A stretch of 39,193 bases of DNA. It comes from Planctomycetota bacterium (GTDB lineage Bacteria; Planctomycetota; SZUA-567; JAFGGJ01). The first letter of the stretch is position 1; the number at the start of each line of letters is the position of its first letter. The DNA lies in contig JAFGGJ010000038.1 of NCBI GenBank assembly GCA_016930595.1, positions 1 through 39,193 of the forward strand. Direction: 5' to 3'. Positions 1-7,795 of this stretch are shown here, piece by piece. Position numbers and translations under genes: made by a program. The notes under the pieces were generated by a model. It was given only the letters and a program-made list of their open reading frames with translations, was not told the origin of the DNA and made no database searches.

Positions 1-125
1 CCAAAACACGCCAATTCTGCATGATGCAATTTCGTCCGCACATTGTGCAATTAGGGTTTACAAGTTAAACGTGCAGAACGTGCACCCACCTAGCCCCTTA
101 TCCCACCCCTACCCTAATATTACCC
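1..125. other. Intergenic region with a cluster of small dyads
   Basis: No gene is seen here. The stretch is clearly more AT-rich than the rest of the window. It holds four short perfect inverted repeats: TGCATgATGCA (18-28), GCACattGTGC (38-48), GTTTAcaagtTAAAC (56-70) and GTGCAgaacgTGCAC (71-85). Three of them share a TGCA/GTGC core. No U-tract terminator is obvious for the kinase gene that ends at 126. A regulatory region for a gene to the left of the window is possible but not shown. Confidence 0.4.
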
Positions 126-2915
126 TTAATTGCCCGGGGAAAGGTCCATGCAGCAGCGGAAGCCGATGTGCCGGCTGCGCGTATCGGCGGTATGGGCGGC
201 GGTGGCACGGCAGGAAGCTTCCTGCGAACTGGCGGCGAATGAACCGCCGACGGACATCTTGAACTGTTCGCCGGCGTCATCGGCGACCCATTCGGCGAGG
301 TTGCCGGTCATGTCATGAACGCCGTAGCGGCTGACGCAGGAAGCCATGCTGCCGGACGCGGCGGGAGCGGCGGTGAACCTGTCAAGGCCTTCCCTGCATG
401 CGCCGCGCCGGTACTGGTCGCCGTAAGGGTAGAGAGTCTTTTCCCTGCCGCCGCAGGACACGGTCCATTCGGCGAGGGAGCAGAGCCGTTTGCCGGCTTT
501 TCTGCAGAGAGCCTGTGCTTCGATCCAGGAAACGAGTGCGCGCGGGGTTTCGCCCGGCTGGTTGGGATATTCGTAGCGGTCGATACAGAAAGAGCGGTCG
601 ATGGAGATCATATCCCTTGGGCATTCGATGACAGATGAGACGGCGGGGCCGGGGGTTTCGCGCGGCGAAGGTTCGATTTCCGCGGGGACCGCTTCGGCCG
701 CGGGAATGGGAGCGGGGAGCTGTGAGATCAAGCCTGCGCCGGGACCGTCAAGGCAGCAGCGAAACCCGACTCTGTCCCAACCCAGGGACGGGTCATGAAA
801 TTGGCTGGACGAGCATGAGACGCTGGGAGCGAGGGACTGCGTCCAGTTGCCTCCCGCCGCCAGGACTCCCGCAGGCGGAACAACCACCCATTCCGAAACG
901 TTGCCGGACATGTCATAGACGCCGAAGGGAGTGACGCACTTGGGGAAAAAGCCGGCGGGAGCGGCGCTGCCGCCAAGACCGCCGCCGACGTTGCACCTGT
1001 TTTCCCGGAAACGGCTGCCGTAGGGATAGGTCCTGCCGTCTTCGCCGGAGCATGCGAGGTGCCATTCGGCGTAGGAGCACAGGCGTTTGCCGAGCTTGTC
1101 ACAGAGAGCCCTGGCTTCCAGGAAGCTCACGCCGACTTTAGGCGGGGCGCCCCACCTGCCGGGGAATTCGTACCTGTCGATGTAGAAGAGGGTTTTTTCA
1201 TCGGCGGAGCGCCTGACGGCGACCATGTCCGGGGGAACTTCGGCGGGGGGAAGTTCGACGGAGAGGGAGACGGATTCGGACCTGCCGACTTCGAAGGAAA
1301 CGTTCTGCGAGGGGCGGCCTTCGGGTTCGATGCGGAGGCAATAGCGGCCCATTTCGATATCGACGCCGTCGAGGGGAGAGAGGCCGAGCGGGGCTTCGGA
1401 GCGGTCGGCGGCGGCGGGGACCAGGACGACAAGAGCGCCTGCGGGGACGGTTTTCACGGTAAGAGAGCCGGTGCCGCGAGCAAGCCTGAGGCCCCGGGCG
1501 GCTTCGTCGTTCTGGGGGTCGAATTCGGAGAGGACGAGGTCGAACATGGCTTCGGCGACGTCGAACTTGCCGGTATTGAGGTAAGTCCTGGCGAGGTCCA
1601 GGTAATGGGCGGCCTTGCGGATCCTGTTGGCTTTTCTAGCGGCGTCGATGGCGGCATCGACGCCGTCGAGGTCCTGGATGAAAGCCTTGGCTTCGAGCGC
1701 TGAGTTGAGTGCGGCCCGGTCGTCGCCGGACCTGAGAAACCTGCGGGATTCGTCGAGAGCCGTCTGCGCCTTGTGGAGGCGGTCCTGTGCAAGGCGCTGA
1801 GCCTGTGCGCCGGAGCGAATATAGAAGACCCCGACGACGACGGCGACGGCGGCGACGGCGATGGTGACGGTAAGCAGGACCGGCCAGGAGCGTGCGACGC
1901 GCCGCATGGTCCTGGAAAGGAAACCGACAGGGCGGGCTTCGATGGCCTCGCCGCGCTTGAAACGGCGGATATCTTCGGCGAGAGCGAGAGCGGTGGGATA
2001 GCGGCGGCGCTTGGACTTGGCCATGGCGGTAAGGCAGATGGTTTCGACATCAGAGTTAATGCGCGGGTTGACGGACCTTGGGAGAGGAGGATCTTCTTCG
2101 ATGACGTCGATAAGGATGCTCATGGTGTTATCGCCTTCAAAAGGCGGCTTACCGGTAAGGATTTCGTAGAAGACCGCGCCAAGGCCGTAGACGTCGGACT
2201 GGGCGTCGATTTCTTCAAGGAGACCTTCGGCCTGCTCAGGAGCCATGTAGGCCGGGGTACCCATGGTGGTGCCGGTGTGAGTGAGGTGGACTTTTTCATC
2301 GAGGCGCTTGGCGAGGCCGAAGTCGGTGAGCTGTGCGCGGCCGAGGGAATCAATGATGATGTTGGCGGGCTTGAGATCCCTGTGGACGACGCCGCGAAGA
2401 TGAGCGTAGTGCAGGGCGTCGGCGATCTGCTCGACGACGTCGAGAGCGCGCCTGGGACTGACGGCGCCGGCTTCGATGAGGTCGGCGAGGTTTTCGCCGT
2501 CGATGTAGTCCATGACGATATAGGGCGAGCCGTCGACTTCTCCGACGGCGTGGATGCTGACAATGTTGGAATGCCTGAGGCGCGCGGCGGCGGAGGCTTC
2601 GCGCCGGAAGCGCTGGACGTCTTCATCGGCGGCGCCGGAGCCAGCGAGGAGCACCTTGATGGCGACTTCGCGTTCGAGTTCGGTATCAAAGGCGCGGTAG
2701 ACGCTGCCCATACCGCCGGAGGCGATACGTTCTCTGACTTTGTAAGGGCCGGAGCGCTCGAGGAGTTCTTCGACGGAGTACCTGCGAGGAGCGGCGGAGC
2801 CGACGGCAAGAGGGGAACCGCAGTCGGGGCAGCATGGGGTGCCGTCCCTGGTGACGGGGACGACGTCGCGAGCGCAGGAATAGCAGAACATGGAGCCTTG
2901 CCGGGGGCTACTCAT
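126..2915 (-). CDS. Membrane Ser/Thr protein kinase with two C-terminal FGE-like domains
   Basis: A 929-aa receptor-like kinase. Residues 11-32 form a small zinc ribbon (two CxxC pairs). Residues 58-320 are a Hanks-type kinase with a glycine-rich loop, Lys87 (VAIK), catalytic HRDLKPAN at 178-185 and DFG at 198-200, so it looks active. One membrane helix at about 345-366 puts the remainder outside the cytoplasm. That part has a helical TPR-like segment (about 370-480), a PEGA-like beta domain (about 484-553) and two formylglycine-generating-enzyme/SUMF1-type domains (about 560-725 and 765-925), each ending in a GFRCC motif. Such kinase-FGE fusions are known mainly in PVC-type and other complex bacteria; the FGE modules probably sense or bind ligands, which is inference. 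The ATG overlaps the stop of the upstream transglutaminase gene by 8 nt, so the two are translationally coupled. ATG at residue 9 is an alternative start. Confidence 0.9.
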   Translation of the reverse strand: MSSPRQGSMFCYSCARDVVPVTRDGTPCCPDCGSPLAVGSAAPRRYSVEELLERSGPYKVRERIASGGMGSVYRAFDTELEREVAIKVLLAGSGAADEDVQRFRREASAAARLRHSNIVSIHAVGEVDGSPYIVMDYIDGENLADLIEAGAVSPRRALDVVEQIADALHYAHLRGVVHRDLKPANIIIDSLGRAQLTDFGLAKRLDEKVHLTHTGTTMGTPAYMAPEQAEGLLEEIDAQSDVYGLGAVFYEILTGKPPFEGDNTMSILIDVIEEDPPLPRSVNPRINSDVETICLTAMAKSKRRRYPTALALAEDIRRFKRGEAIEARPVGFLSRTMRRVARSWPVLLTVTIAVAAVAVVVGVFYIRSGAQAQRLAQDRLHKAQTALDESRRFLRSGDDRAALNSALEAKAFIQDLDGVDAAIDAARKANRIRKAAHYLDLARTYLNTGKFDVAEAMFDLVLSEFDPQNDEAARGLRLARGTGSLTVKTVPAGALVVLVPAAADRSEAPLGLSPLDGVDIEMGRYCLRIEPEGRPSQNVSFEVGRSESVSLSVELPPAEVPPDMVAVRRSADEKTLFYIDRYEFPGRWGAPPKVGVSFLEARALCDKLGKRLCSYAEWHLACSGEDGRTYPYGSRFRENRCNVGGGLGGSAAPAGFFPKCVTPFGVYDMSGNVSEWVVVPPAGVLAAGGNWTQSLAPSVSCSSSQFHDPSLGWDRVGFRCCLDGPGAGLISQLPAPIPAAEAVPAEIEPSPRETPGPAVSSVIECPRDMISIDRSFCIDRYEYPNQPGETPRALVSWIEAQALCRKAGKRLCSLAEWTVSCGGREKTLYPYGDQYRRGACREGLDRFTAAPAASGSMASCVSRYGVHDMTGNLAEWVADDAGEQFKMSVGGSFAASSQEASCRATAAHTADTRSRHIGFRCCMDLSPGN

Positions 2916-4932
2916 AGCCGGCCTCGCCCACGAAAGACAGCTTGCCGACGATTTCGCGAAAGGCCCAGTGCGCGGGCATGTGCGGTTCTTCGGCTATGCG
3001 GATGACTGAGTCGGAGTCGTGTATATAGGAGACTTTGATCTTCCTGTCTCCCTTGGCAAGGACCATTCTGAGTTCGCGGCGGCCATCGAGCGAGGAATAT
3101 TCCTTTCTGAGGATCTGCCATCCCCTGGCGGCGACGCGTTCCAGGGTTTCGCTGAGCCGGTATTCCGGGGGCATTTCCTGTGCGGAGACGGAGAGCGAAT
3201 GGGCGGGATCGGCGGTATCGACGAAGCGGAACGAACCGTCGGAGGCGGGTGCGGAGGGACGCATGTCGGGGAGCACGGGGAAAGAAACCAGGAAACCGTC
3301 GTGCACCAGTCTGCCGTCAGCCGGCTGGAGCCAGTCGCGGCCTTCTTCCCAGTGGCGGCGCTGTGCAGAGTACCTGACGCCGGTAACCCGCAGCCTGCCG
3401 ACGATCTGCACAAGGGGAGCCATGGCGCCGAGGGCATCGGCGTCGTCATGGACGGCGGCGAGCCTGATATGGGTAGCGTCGACGCGTGAGCCGGAAGGGA
3501 CGGCGCTGTCGAAGGGTATCCAGACTTCGCCGCTCCCGCCGGATCCGGCCCAGACTTCGACCCACATATGGAAGCCGAGCTGGCCGCGCAGCTGGACGAC
3601 ACCTGCGACGAGACGGCAGGGGATGCCGGCGGAGCGCATGAGGGAAGCGAGGAGAACGGCGGCTTCGGTGCAATCGCCGCGCCGTTCCTTGAGGATGACG
3701 GCGGCGGGTGCAAAGTTCATGCCGGCGCCGACAAAGACGATATTCTCGCGCACCCAGCGTTCGAGGCGGACGGCGGCGGCGACATAGTCGGAGGAATTGA
3801 GGACGACGTCTTCGGAGCGACGCTTTATTTCCGGCAGATCGCACTGGATGTAGGGACCGGGCCTGAGGTAGGCGGGGTCAAAGCCGGGAGGAGGGGCGAT
3901 GCGTGGAGCGGAATCCACGCCCACGGCCGGGACGTGTTCAGCGGAGGGAGGAGACGGGGAGGCAACCGCACGAATGTCCTTGGGGGGGAACGAGACGTCG
4001 AGGACGATGCCGTCCTTGATGAGTTTCATTTTCTGGCCTGGGCCGGAGAGGTCGAGGCCGGAGAACGGCTTGTTTTCGACGGTGTCGATGAAAAAGGTGG
4101 CGCTGTCGACGCGGCGGGGCCTGGGGTGGGGCTGGACCAGCGTGGCGTAACGGAGGCCCATGAGGTCGATGCCGGCCATGGAAGCGGCGCGAGAGCGTGC
4201 GGAGCGTGCGGCCTGTTCGGAAGTGAGTTCGAGCATGAATTCCATACCGAAGACAGGAGTCCTGCTGGCGACGGTGCGGCCGGAGTCATCCCTGTATTCG
4301 GTGATGGTGACACCGGGGAGGATGCCGGAGACATCGATCCTGTTAAGGCGCATGGAGCGGCCGGCAACGGAGAGCGTTTCGGGCTGCATGACGGTGCGGG
4401 TGACAGTGATGGGACCGATTTCGGGGCTGTAGCTTTCGTAGGAATAGGAGGCGCCCGGCGTGAAGCCGTTGGAGCGGACGAGTTTTTCTTCCGAATAGCC
4501 GGTGAGGATATCCGGCGAGACCGGGCGGCGGCGCGTGTAGCTCCTGCCGCCCGAGGTGGTGGTGGTCACGATGGAGCCGTCCTCGACGACGCCGCGTACG
4601 GTCTTGGGGGAGACGCCGTCGTCGGTGGAATAGGAGAAGGAAAGCATGGCGCCGGAAGAGTTTTCGACGAAGACGGCGGTGGAAGCGATGGAGAGGGCCT
4701 GAATGCCCATGTCGAGGTTGATAATTTCTTCGACGGCGGTGCGGAAGGTGCGGACGCCGGCGGCGGAGGCTTCGGTAACGGTGATATGAGTGCTGCCGGC
4801 GGTACGGTCGCCGACCTTGAGAACGTACCAGGAATCTTCGAGGACTTTTTCAGCGGGAGGGACGTCCCGGGCCGACGAGGCAAAGGAGAAGGAAACCGCC
4901 AGGAGACAGGCCGCCAGAGACTTTTTAAACAT
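2908..4932 (-). CDS. Secreted transglutaminase-like (papain-fold) protein
   Basis: A 674-aa protein with an N-terminal signal peptide (positive MFKK, hydrophobic stretch, Ala/Ser cleavage region near residue 20). The transglutaminase-like core lies at about 380-480. Its catalytic triad is visible: Cys421 in RGDCTEAA, His455 in FHMWVEV and Asp475 in PFDSA. Residues 30-330 are beta-rich and match no family I recognise by eye; the last 150 residues are also unassigned. Proteins of this kind act outside the cytoplasm as peptidases or cross-linkers, but the substrate cannot be read from sequence. It starts 2 nt after the metG stop (TGAGCATG) and overlaps the kinase gene, so metG, this gene and the kinase probably form one transcript. 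Confidence 0.85.
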   Translation of the reverse strand: MFKKSLAACLLAVSFSFASSARDVPPAEKVLEDSWYVLKVGDRTAGSTHITVTEASAAGVRTFRTAVEEIINLDMGIQALSIASTAVFVENSSGAMLSFSYSTDDGVSPKTVRGVVEDGSIVTTTTSGGRSYTRRRPVSPDILTGYSEEKLVRSNGFTPGASYSYESYSPEIGPITVTRTVMQPETLSVAGRSMRLNRIDVSGILPGVTITEYRDDSGRTVASRTPVFGMEFMLELTSEQAARSARSRAASMAGIDLMGLRYATLVQPHPRPRRVDSATFFIDTVENKPFSGLDLSGPGQKMKLIKDGIVLDVSFPPKDIRAVASPSPPSAEHVPAVGVDSAPRIAPPPGFDPAYLRPGPYIQCDLPEIKRRSEDVVLNSSDYVAAAVRLERWVRENIVFVGAGMNFAPAAVILKERRGDCTEAAVLLASLMRSAGIPCRLVAGVVQLRGQLGFHMWVEVWAGSGGSGEVWIPFDSAVPSGSRVDATHIRLAAVHDDADALGAMAPLVQIVGRLRVTGVRYSAQRRHWEEGRDWLQPADGRLVHDGFLVSFPVLPDMRPSAPASDGSFRFVDTADPAHSLSVSAQEMPPEYRLSETLERVAARGWQILRKEYSSLDGRRELRMVLAKGDRKIKVSYIHDSDSVIRIAEEPHMPAHWAFREIVGKLSFVGEAGYE

Positions 4933-4934
4933 GC

Positions 4935-6590
4935 TCAGACTCCCATAACGTCTTTTACCATCGAGGGGAGTTCTGCGTCATCGATCTTCTGAAAAGGGAT
5001 GGAGAGTTGGCCGAGCGGCCTGGGACCGGGCGGCCTGAGGCCGAGCGTGTCGAGGGGGCGGTCTTCAGCGGAGGCGTTGAGCATTGCGAGGCAGCGCGAG
5101 GCGCCGGAGGGAGCGACGGGGAGGAGCAGAACGGAGAGAGCGCGTGCGATTTCGATGGAGGAGGCGATGACGGAAGCTGCGGCGGCGGGGTCTTCGCTGC
5201 GGGATTTCCACGGGGCGGAGTCGTCGAAGAAACGGTTGCCGAAGCGCGCCAGCGAAACGGTGCGCGCGAGCGCCTGCCTGAAACGGAAGCGTTCGACGAG
5301 GGAGTCGATATCGGAGGCGGAGGCGGCGATCTCGGCCATGACGGGGGCGGAAAGGGGGGCGTCCGGGACGGCGTGATGGAAATACTTGGAGGCGAAGGAA
5401 AGCGTGCGGTAGATGAAATTGCCGATGACGTTGACGAGTTCGGCGTTGACCCTTTCGGCGAAGTCGTCCCAGGTGAACTCGGAATCCTGGGTTTCCGGGG
5501 CGGTGGCGGCAAGGTAGAAACGGAGCCTGTCGGGGCCGAAGACGCGTGAGAAGGCGTCGAGACGGATGACGTTGCCGCGGCTCTTGGAAAACTTGTTTTC
5601 GCCGAAGTTCAGGTATTCGTTTGCGACGACGACGGAGGGGAGATTGTAGCCGCCGACTCCCATGAGCATGGCGGGCCAGGTGATGGCGTGAAAAGGAATG
5701 TTATCCTTGCCGATGAAATGAACGATTTCGGCGTCGGGGTTCTGCCAGTAGCCGCGCCAGAGGTCGGGAAGGCCCCTGCCGGCGGCCCACTGCCGGGAGA
5801 AAGAGATGTAGCCGATGGGTGCGTCGAACCACACGTAGAGGACTTTGCCGGAGGCTTCGTCGAGTGGGACGGGGACGCCCCAGTCGAGGTCGCGAGTGAT
5901 GGCGCGTTCGTGGAGGCCTTCGTCGATCCAGCCGAGGGCGAAGTTTCTGACGGAGTCGCGCCAGCCTTCGGCGGCGGTCAGCCATGAACGGAGGCGGCCG
6001 GAGAAATCCTGGAGCTTGAGGAAATAGTGGGTGGTACTCCTGACAGTCGGCACCGCGCCGCAGATCTTGCACCTTGGAGAGACGAGTTCCAGTGGGTCGA
6101 GGGCCTTGCCGCAGGCATCGCACTGGTCGCCGCGCGCGCCGGCGGCGCCGCAGTCGGGACAGGTGCCTTCAACGTACCTGTCCGGAAGAAACCTGCCGCA
6201 GTCGGGACAGAAGAGCTGTTCGGTGGAAGCCTTTTCGATGTGGCCGGCATGGAAAAGCTTGAGAAAGAATTCGCTGCTGAGAGCGTGGTGGGAGGGGGAG
6301 GACGTGCGTCCGTAAATATCGAAAGCCATGTCCGCGGAGGCGAAGGCGGCTTCGTTGGCGGCGTGGTAGCGGTCGATGACGTCCGCGGGAGTGACGCCTT
6401 CCTTTTCGGCGGTGATGGTGATGGGCACGCCGTGCTCGTCGGAGCCGCAGACGTAGACGCTGTCCACACCCTTGAGCCTGAGATACCTGTGGTAGATGTC
6501 GGCGGGCAGGTATGCTCCGGCCATGTGGCCGATGTGGACGTTGCCGTTGGCATAGGGGAGTGCGCTGGTGACGAGGACCTTGCGGGACAT
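4935..6590 (-). CDS. metG: Methionyl-tRNA synthetase, short form without C-terminal tRNA-binding domain
   Basis: Charges tRNA-Met with methionine (class I synthetase, cytoplasm). The HIGH signature follows the N-terminal ALPYANG motif. Four CxxC knuckles lie in the CP1 insert, in the double-zinc arrangement of the E. coli type. The KMSKS loop appears as KFSKS. I chose ATG at 6590 because AAGGA lies just upstream and the ALPYANG block then begins at the usual distance; the longer open frame to 6659 has no ribosome site. The protein is 551 aa and stops after the anticodon-binding helical domain. The C-terminal dimerisation/tRNA-binding OB domain of many bacterial enzymes is absent, and no separate copy is seen in the window. 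Confidence 0.96.
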   Translation of the reverse strand: MSRKVLVTSALPYANGNVHIGHMAGAYLPADIYHRYLRLKGVDSVYVCGSDEHGVPITITAEKEGVTPADVIDRYHAANEAAFASADMAFDIYGRTSSPSHHALSSEFFLKLFHAGHIEKASTEQLFCPDCGRFLPDRYVEGTCPDCGAAGARGDQCDACGKALDPLELVSPRCKICGAVPTVRSTTHYFLKLQDFSGRLRSWLTAAEGWRDSVRNFALGWIDEGLHERAITRDLDWGVPVPLDEASGKVLYVWFDAPIGYISFSRQWAAGRGLPDLWRGYWQNPDAEIVHFIGKDNIPFHAITWPAMLMGVGGYNLPSVVVANEYLNFGENKFSKSRGNVIRLDAFSRVFGPDRLRFYLAATAPETQDSEFTWDDFAERVNAELVNVIGNFIYRTLSFASKYFHHAVPDAPLSAPVMAEIAASASDIDSLVERFRFRQALARTVSLARFGNRFFDDSAPWKSRSEDPAAAASVIASSIEIARALSVLLLPVAPSGASRCLAMLNASAEDRPLDTLGLRPPGPRPLGQLSIPFQKIDDAELPSMVKDVMGV

Positions 6591-6630
6591 CAGGTTCCTT
6601 TCCATAAGAAACAGCAAAGCGCCGGCAGAT

Positions 6631-6659
6631 ATGTTAGCCCGCGGCAAAGACGAAGGCAA
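6631..6659 (-). promoter_or_regulatory. Possible promoter for the metG operon
   Basis: On the minus strand, TTGCCT (6659-6654) and TAACAT (6636-6631) are separated by exactly 17 nt, matching the sigma-70 consensus at 4/6 in each box. This would place the start about 35-40 nt upstream of the metG ATG. It lies back to back with the retron promoter region. Confidence 0.35.
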
Positions 6660-6680
6660 GCGCGCCTATGCTGGCGCGCT
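6659..6680. repeat. 8-bp inverted repeat between metG and retron
   Basis: AGCGCGCC, 6-nt loop, GGCGCGCT: a perfect 8-bp stem. It has no U-tract on either side. It overlaps the -35 regions proposed for both the metG and the retron promoters, so an operator shared by the two divergent units is possible. No regulator is identified. Confidence 0.45.
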
Positions 6681-6699
6681 CCGGCGGGCCGGGTAGAAT
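6671..6699 (+). promoter_or_regulatory. Possible promoter for the retron transcript
   Basis: TAGAAT at 6694-6699 is a 5/6 match to a -10 box. The weak -35 is CTGGCG (6671-6676, 3/6) with a 17-nt spacer. The predicted start, near 6706, falls just before the a1 arm of the retron RNA (6713), which is where such a transcript should begin. Confidence 0.4.
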
Positions 6700-6712
6700 C
6701 GGGGTATTTGCG

Positions 6713-6739
6713 GCCGGCGACGGGAGGGAGACAGGCTTA
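6713..6739 (+). repeat. Retron a1 arm
   Basis: 5' arm of the long-range stem that brackets the retron RNA. Paired blocks are 6713-6717, 6721-6730, 6732-6733 and 6736-6739. The next base, G6740, is the predicted 2'-OH branching guanosine. Confidence 0.8.
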
Positions 6740-6786
6740 GAACGCGTGCGGCGTTTCGCCGCGCCGGTGTACGCCTTTTTCCAACG

Positions 6787-6832
6787 GCTCGATCGGAGTC
6801 GGAGGATAACGCGTTATCCACCGCTCCGGAGC
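6787..6832 (+). repeat. msd hairpin with palindromic tip
   Basis: Stem of about 18 bp: 6787-6790/6829-6832, 6794-6798/6824-6828, 6800-6802/6821-6823 and 6804-6809/6814-6819, with loop CGCG. It is interrupted by a GAT bulge, a single T bulge and an A-A mismatch. The distal part is a perfect 16-nt palindrome, GGATAACGCGTTATCC (6804-6819). In msDNA this would be the double-stranded DNA hairpin. Confidence 0.85.
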
Positions 6833-6847
6833 ATAAGCAGGCTCAGG

Positions 6848-6869
6848 TAAGTGCTCCCTCCCGCCCGGC
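6848..6869 (+). repeat. Retron a2 arm
   Basis: 3' arm complementary to a1: TAAG (6848-6851), TG (6852-6853), CTCCCTCCCG (6854-6863) and CCGGC (6865-6869). It ends 17 nt before the RT start codon, just upstream of its ribosome site. Confidence 0.8.
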
Positions 6870-6886
6870 GCTGAAAGAGGAACGCT

Positions 6887-7795
6887 TTGGGCATACTGGA
6901 CTGGCTGGCGAGGCTGCTGCGGGGCGGAGGAGAAAGTCCGTTTGCGGCGGGAAGGAAGGGGCCGCGGCTTGGACTGAAGCTGAACAGGCTGTGGCACCTT
7001 GCAAGGAACGTCGAAGGGCATTACAGCGAGTTCGACCTGGAGATGCCGGGCGGCAGAAAGCGGCGGATAGAGGCGCCCGACGGCAAGCTGCGCTGGGTGC
7101 AGCGGAAGATCCTGCGGAACGTGCTAGACAGACAGGAGCAGGGGCCGTGCTGCCACGGGTTCAGAAAAAAACATTCGATAGCGACGAATGCGGCCGGGCA
7201 CGTGGGCAAGGAGATGGTGCTGGCGGTGGATATCGAGGATTTTTTCCCGTCGATAACTTTTCCGCGGGTATACGGGTTGTTCAAGTCGATGGGGTTCGAC
7301 AGGGGCAGAAGCGCCCTGCTGGCGAAGCTGACGACCAGGAACGGAACGCTGCCGCAGGGAGCGCCGACGAGCCCTGCGATAGCGAACCTCTTGTGCCGCA
7401 GGCTGGACCGGCGGCTGGGAGGACTGGCGGCGAAGGCCCGGATGACGTACACGCGCTATGCGGACGACCTGACGTTTTCGGGATCGGCCGATGCGGCGAA
7501 GTACCTGAGGCTGATCGTGGAGATCGTCAAGGAGGAAGGGTTCGCGCTGAACCCGGCCAAGACGCGCATGATGCGGCGGAACCGGAGGCAGGAAGTGACG
7601 GGGCTGGTGGTGAATGACAAGGTCGGGCTGCCGCGGGAGTGGAAGCGCAACCTGCGCGCCGCCCTGCACCACCTGCGCACGGGCCGTCCGGCAAGCGACG
7701 GCCCGGAGAAGATTCATGGGAAACTGGCGTTTCTGAAGATGGTTCACCCGGAACAGTACGTGCGGGAGTTGGCGGCGCTGAAGGCGCTGTCCTGA
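6887..7795 (+). CDS. Retron reverse transcriptase
   Basis: A 302-aa enzyme that makes branched msDNA from the adjacent RNA. Motifs in order: retron-specific NAAGH (NAxxH) at 101-105; motif A with Asp115 in VDIEDFF; LPQGAPTSP at 155-163; catalytic YADD at 191-194; NPAKTR near 222; and retron-specific VTG at 237-239. There is no maturase or endonuclease domain as in group II introns, and no fused effector domain. The start is TTG at 6887, with AGAGGA about 5 nt upstream; no early in-frame ATG exists. Its base composition matches its neighbours, so recent transfer is not evident. Upstream is the msr-msd RNA; downstream, 62 nt away, are pabB and pabC, which are metabolic and not known retron effectors. 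Retron RTs with partners commonly act in anti-phage defence; the role here is unknown. Confidence 0.95.
   Translation: MGILDWLARLLRGGGESPFAAGRKGPRLGLKLNRLWHLARNVEGHYSEFDLEMPGGRKRRIEAPDGKLRWVQRKILRNVLDRQEQGPCCHGFRKKHSIATNAAGHVGKEMVLAVDIEDFFPSITFPRVYGLFKSMGFDRGRSALLAKLTTRNGTLPQGAPTSPAIANLLCRRLDRRLGGLAAKARMTYTRYADDLTFSGSADAAKYLRLIVEIVKEEGFALNPAKTRMMRRNRRQEVTGLVVNDKVGLPREWKRNLRAALHHLRTGRPASDGPEKIHGKLAFLKMVHPEQYVRELAALKALS

Larger units (their letters stand above)
6713..6869 (+). ncRNA. Retron msr-msd RNA (template and primer for msDNA)
   Basis: Lies immediately 5' of the reverse transcriptase and has the full retron RNA layout. The a1 arm (6713-6739) pairs with the a2 arm (6848-6869): GCCGG/CCGGC, a perfect 10-bp CGGGAGGGAG/CTCCCTCCCG, CA/TG and CTTA/TAAG, separated by small bulges. 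The stem leads directly to G6740 in the context CTTAG. In retron Ec86 the a1 arm likewise ends CTTA before the branching G, and a2 begins TAAG. The msr then carries a hairpin GCGGCG-TTT-CGCCGC (6748-6762), with the UUU loop known from Ec86-type msr. The msd contains a long hairpin (6787-6832). cDNA would start opposite about 6847 and run to about 6775-6786, roughly 60-75 nt (inference). Confidence 0.87.

Noticed and set aside
1773-4992. Long plus-strand open frames antisense to the kinase and transglutaminase genes (e.g. 1773-3005 and 3568-4992)
   Set aside because: Gly/Asp/Ala-rich translations with no domain, lying opposite genes with clear motifs; an effect of high GC.
6668-6850. 60-aa open frame within the retron RNA
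   Set aside because: Lies entirely across the base-paired msr-msd region; the RNA structure explains the sequence better.
6887-7795. Group II intron maturase or diversity-generating retroelement RT
   Set aside because: No maturase or endonuclease domain, no template/variable repeat pair nearby; NAxxH and VTG motifs are retron-specific.
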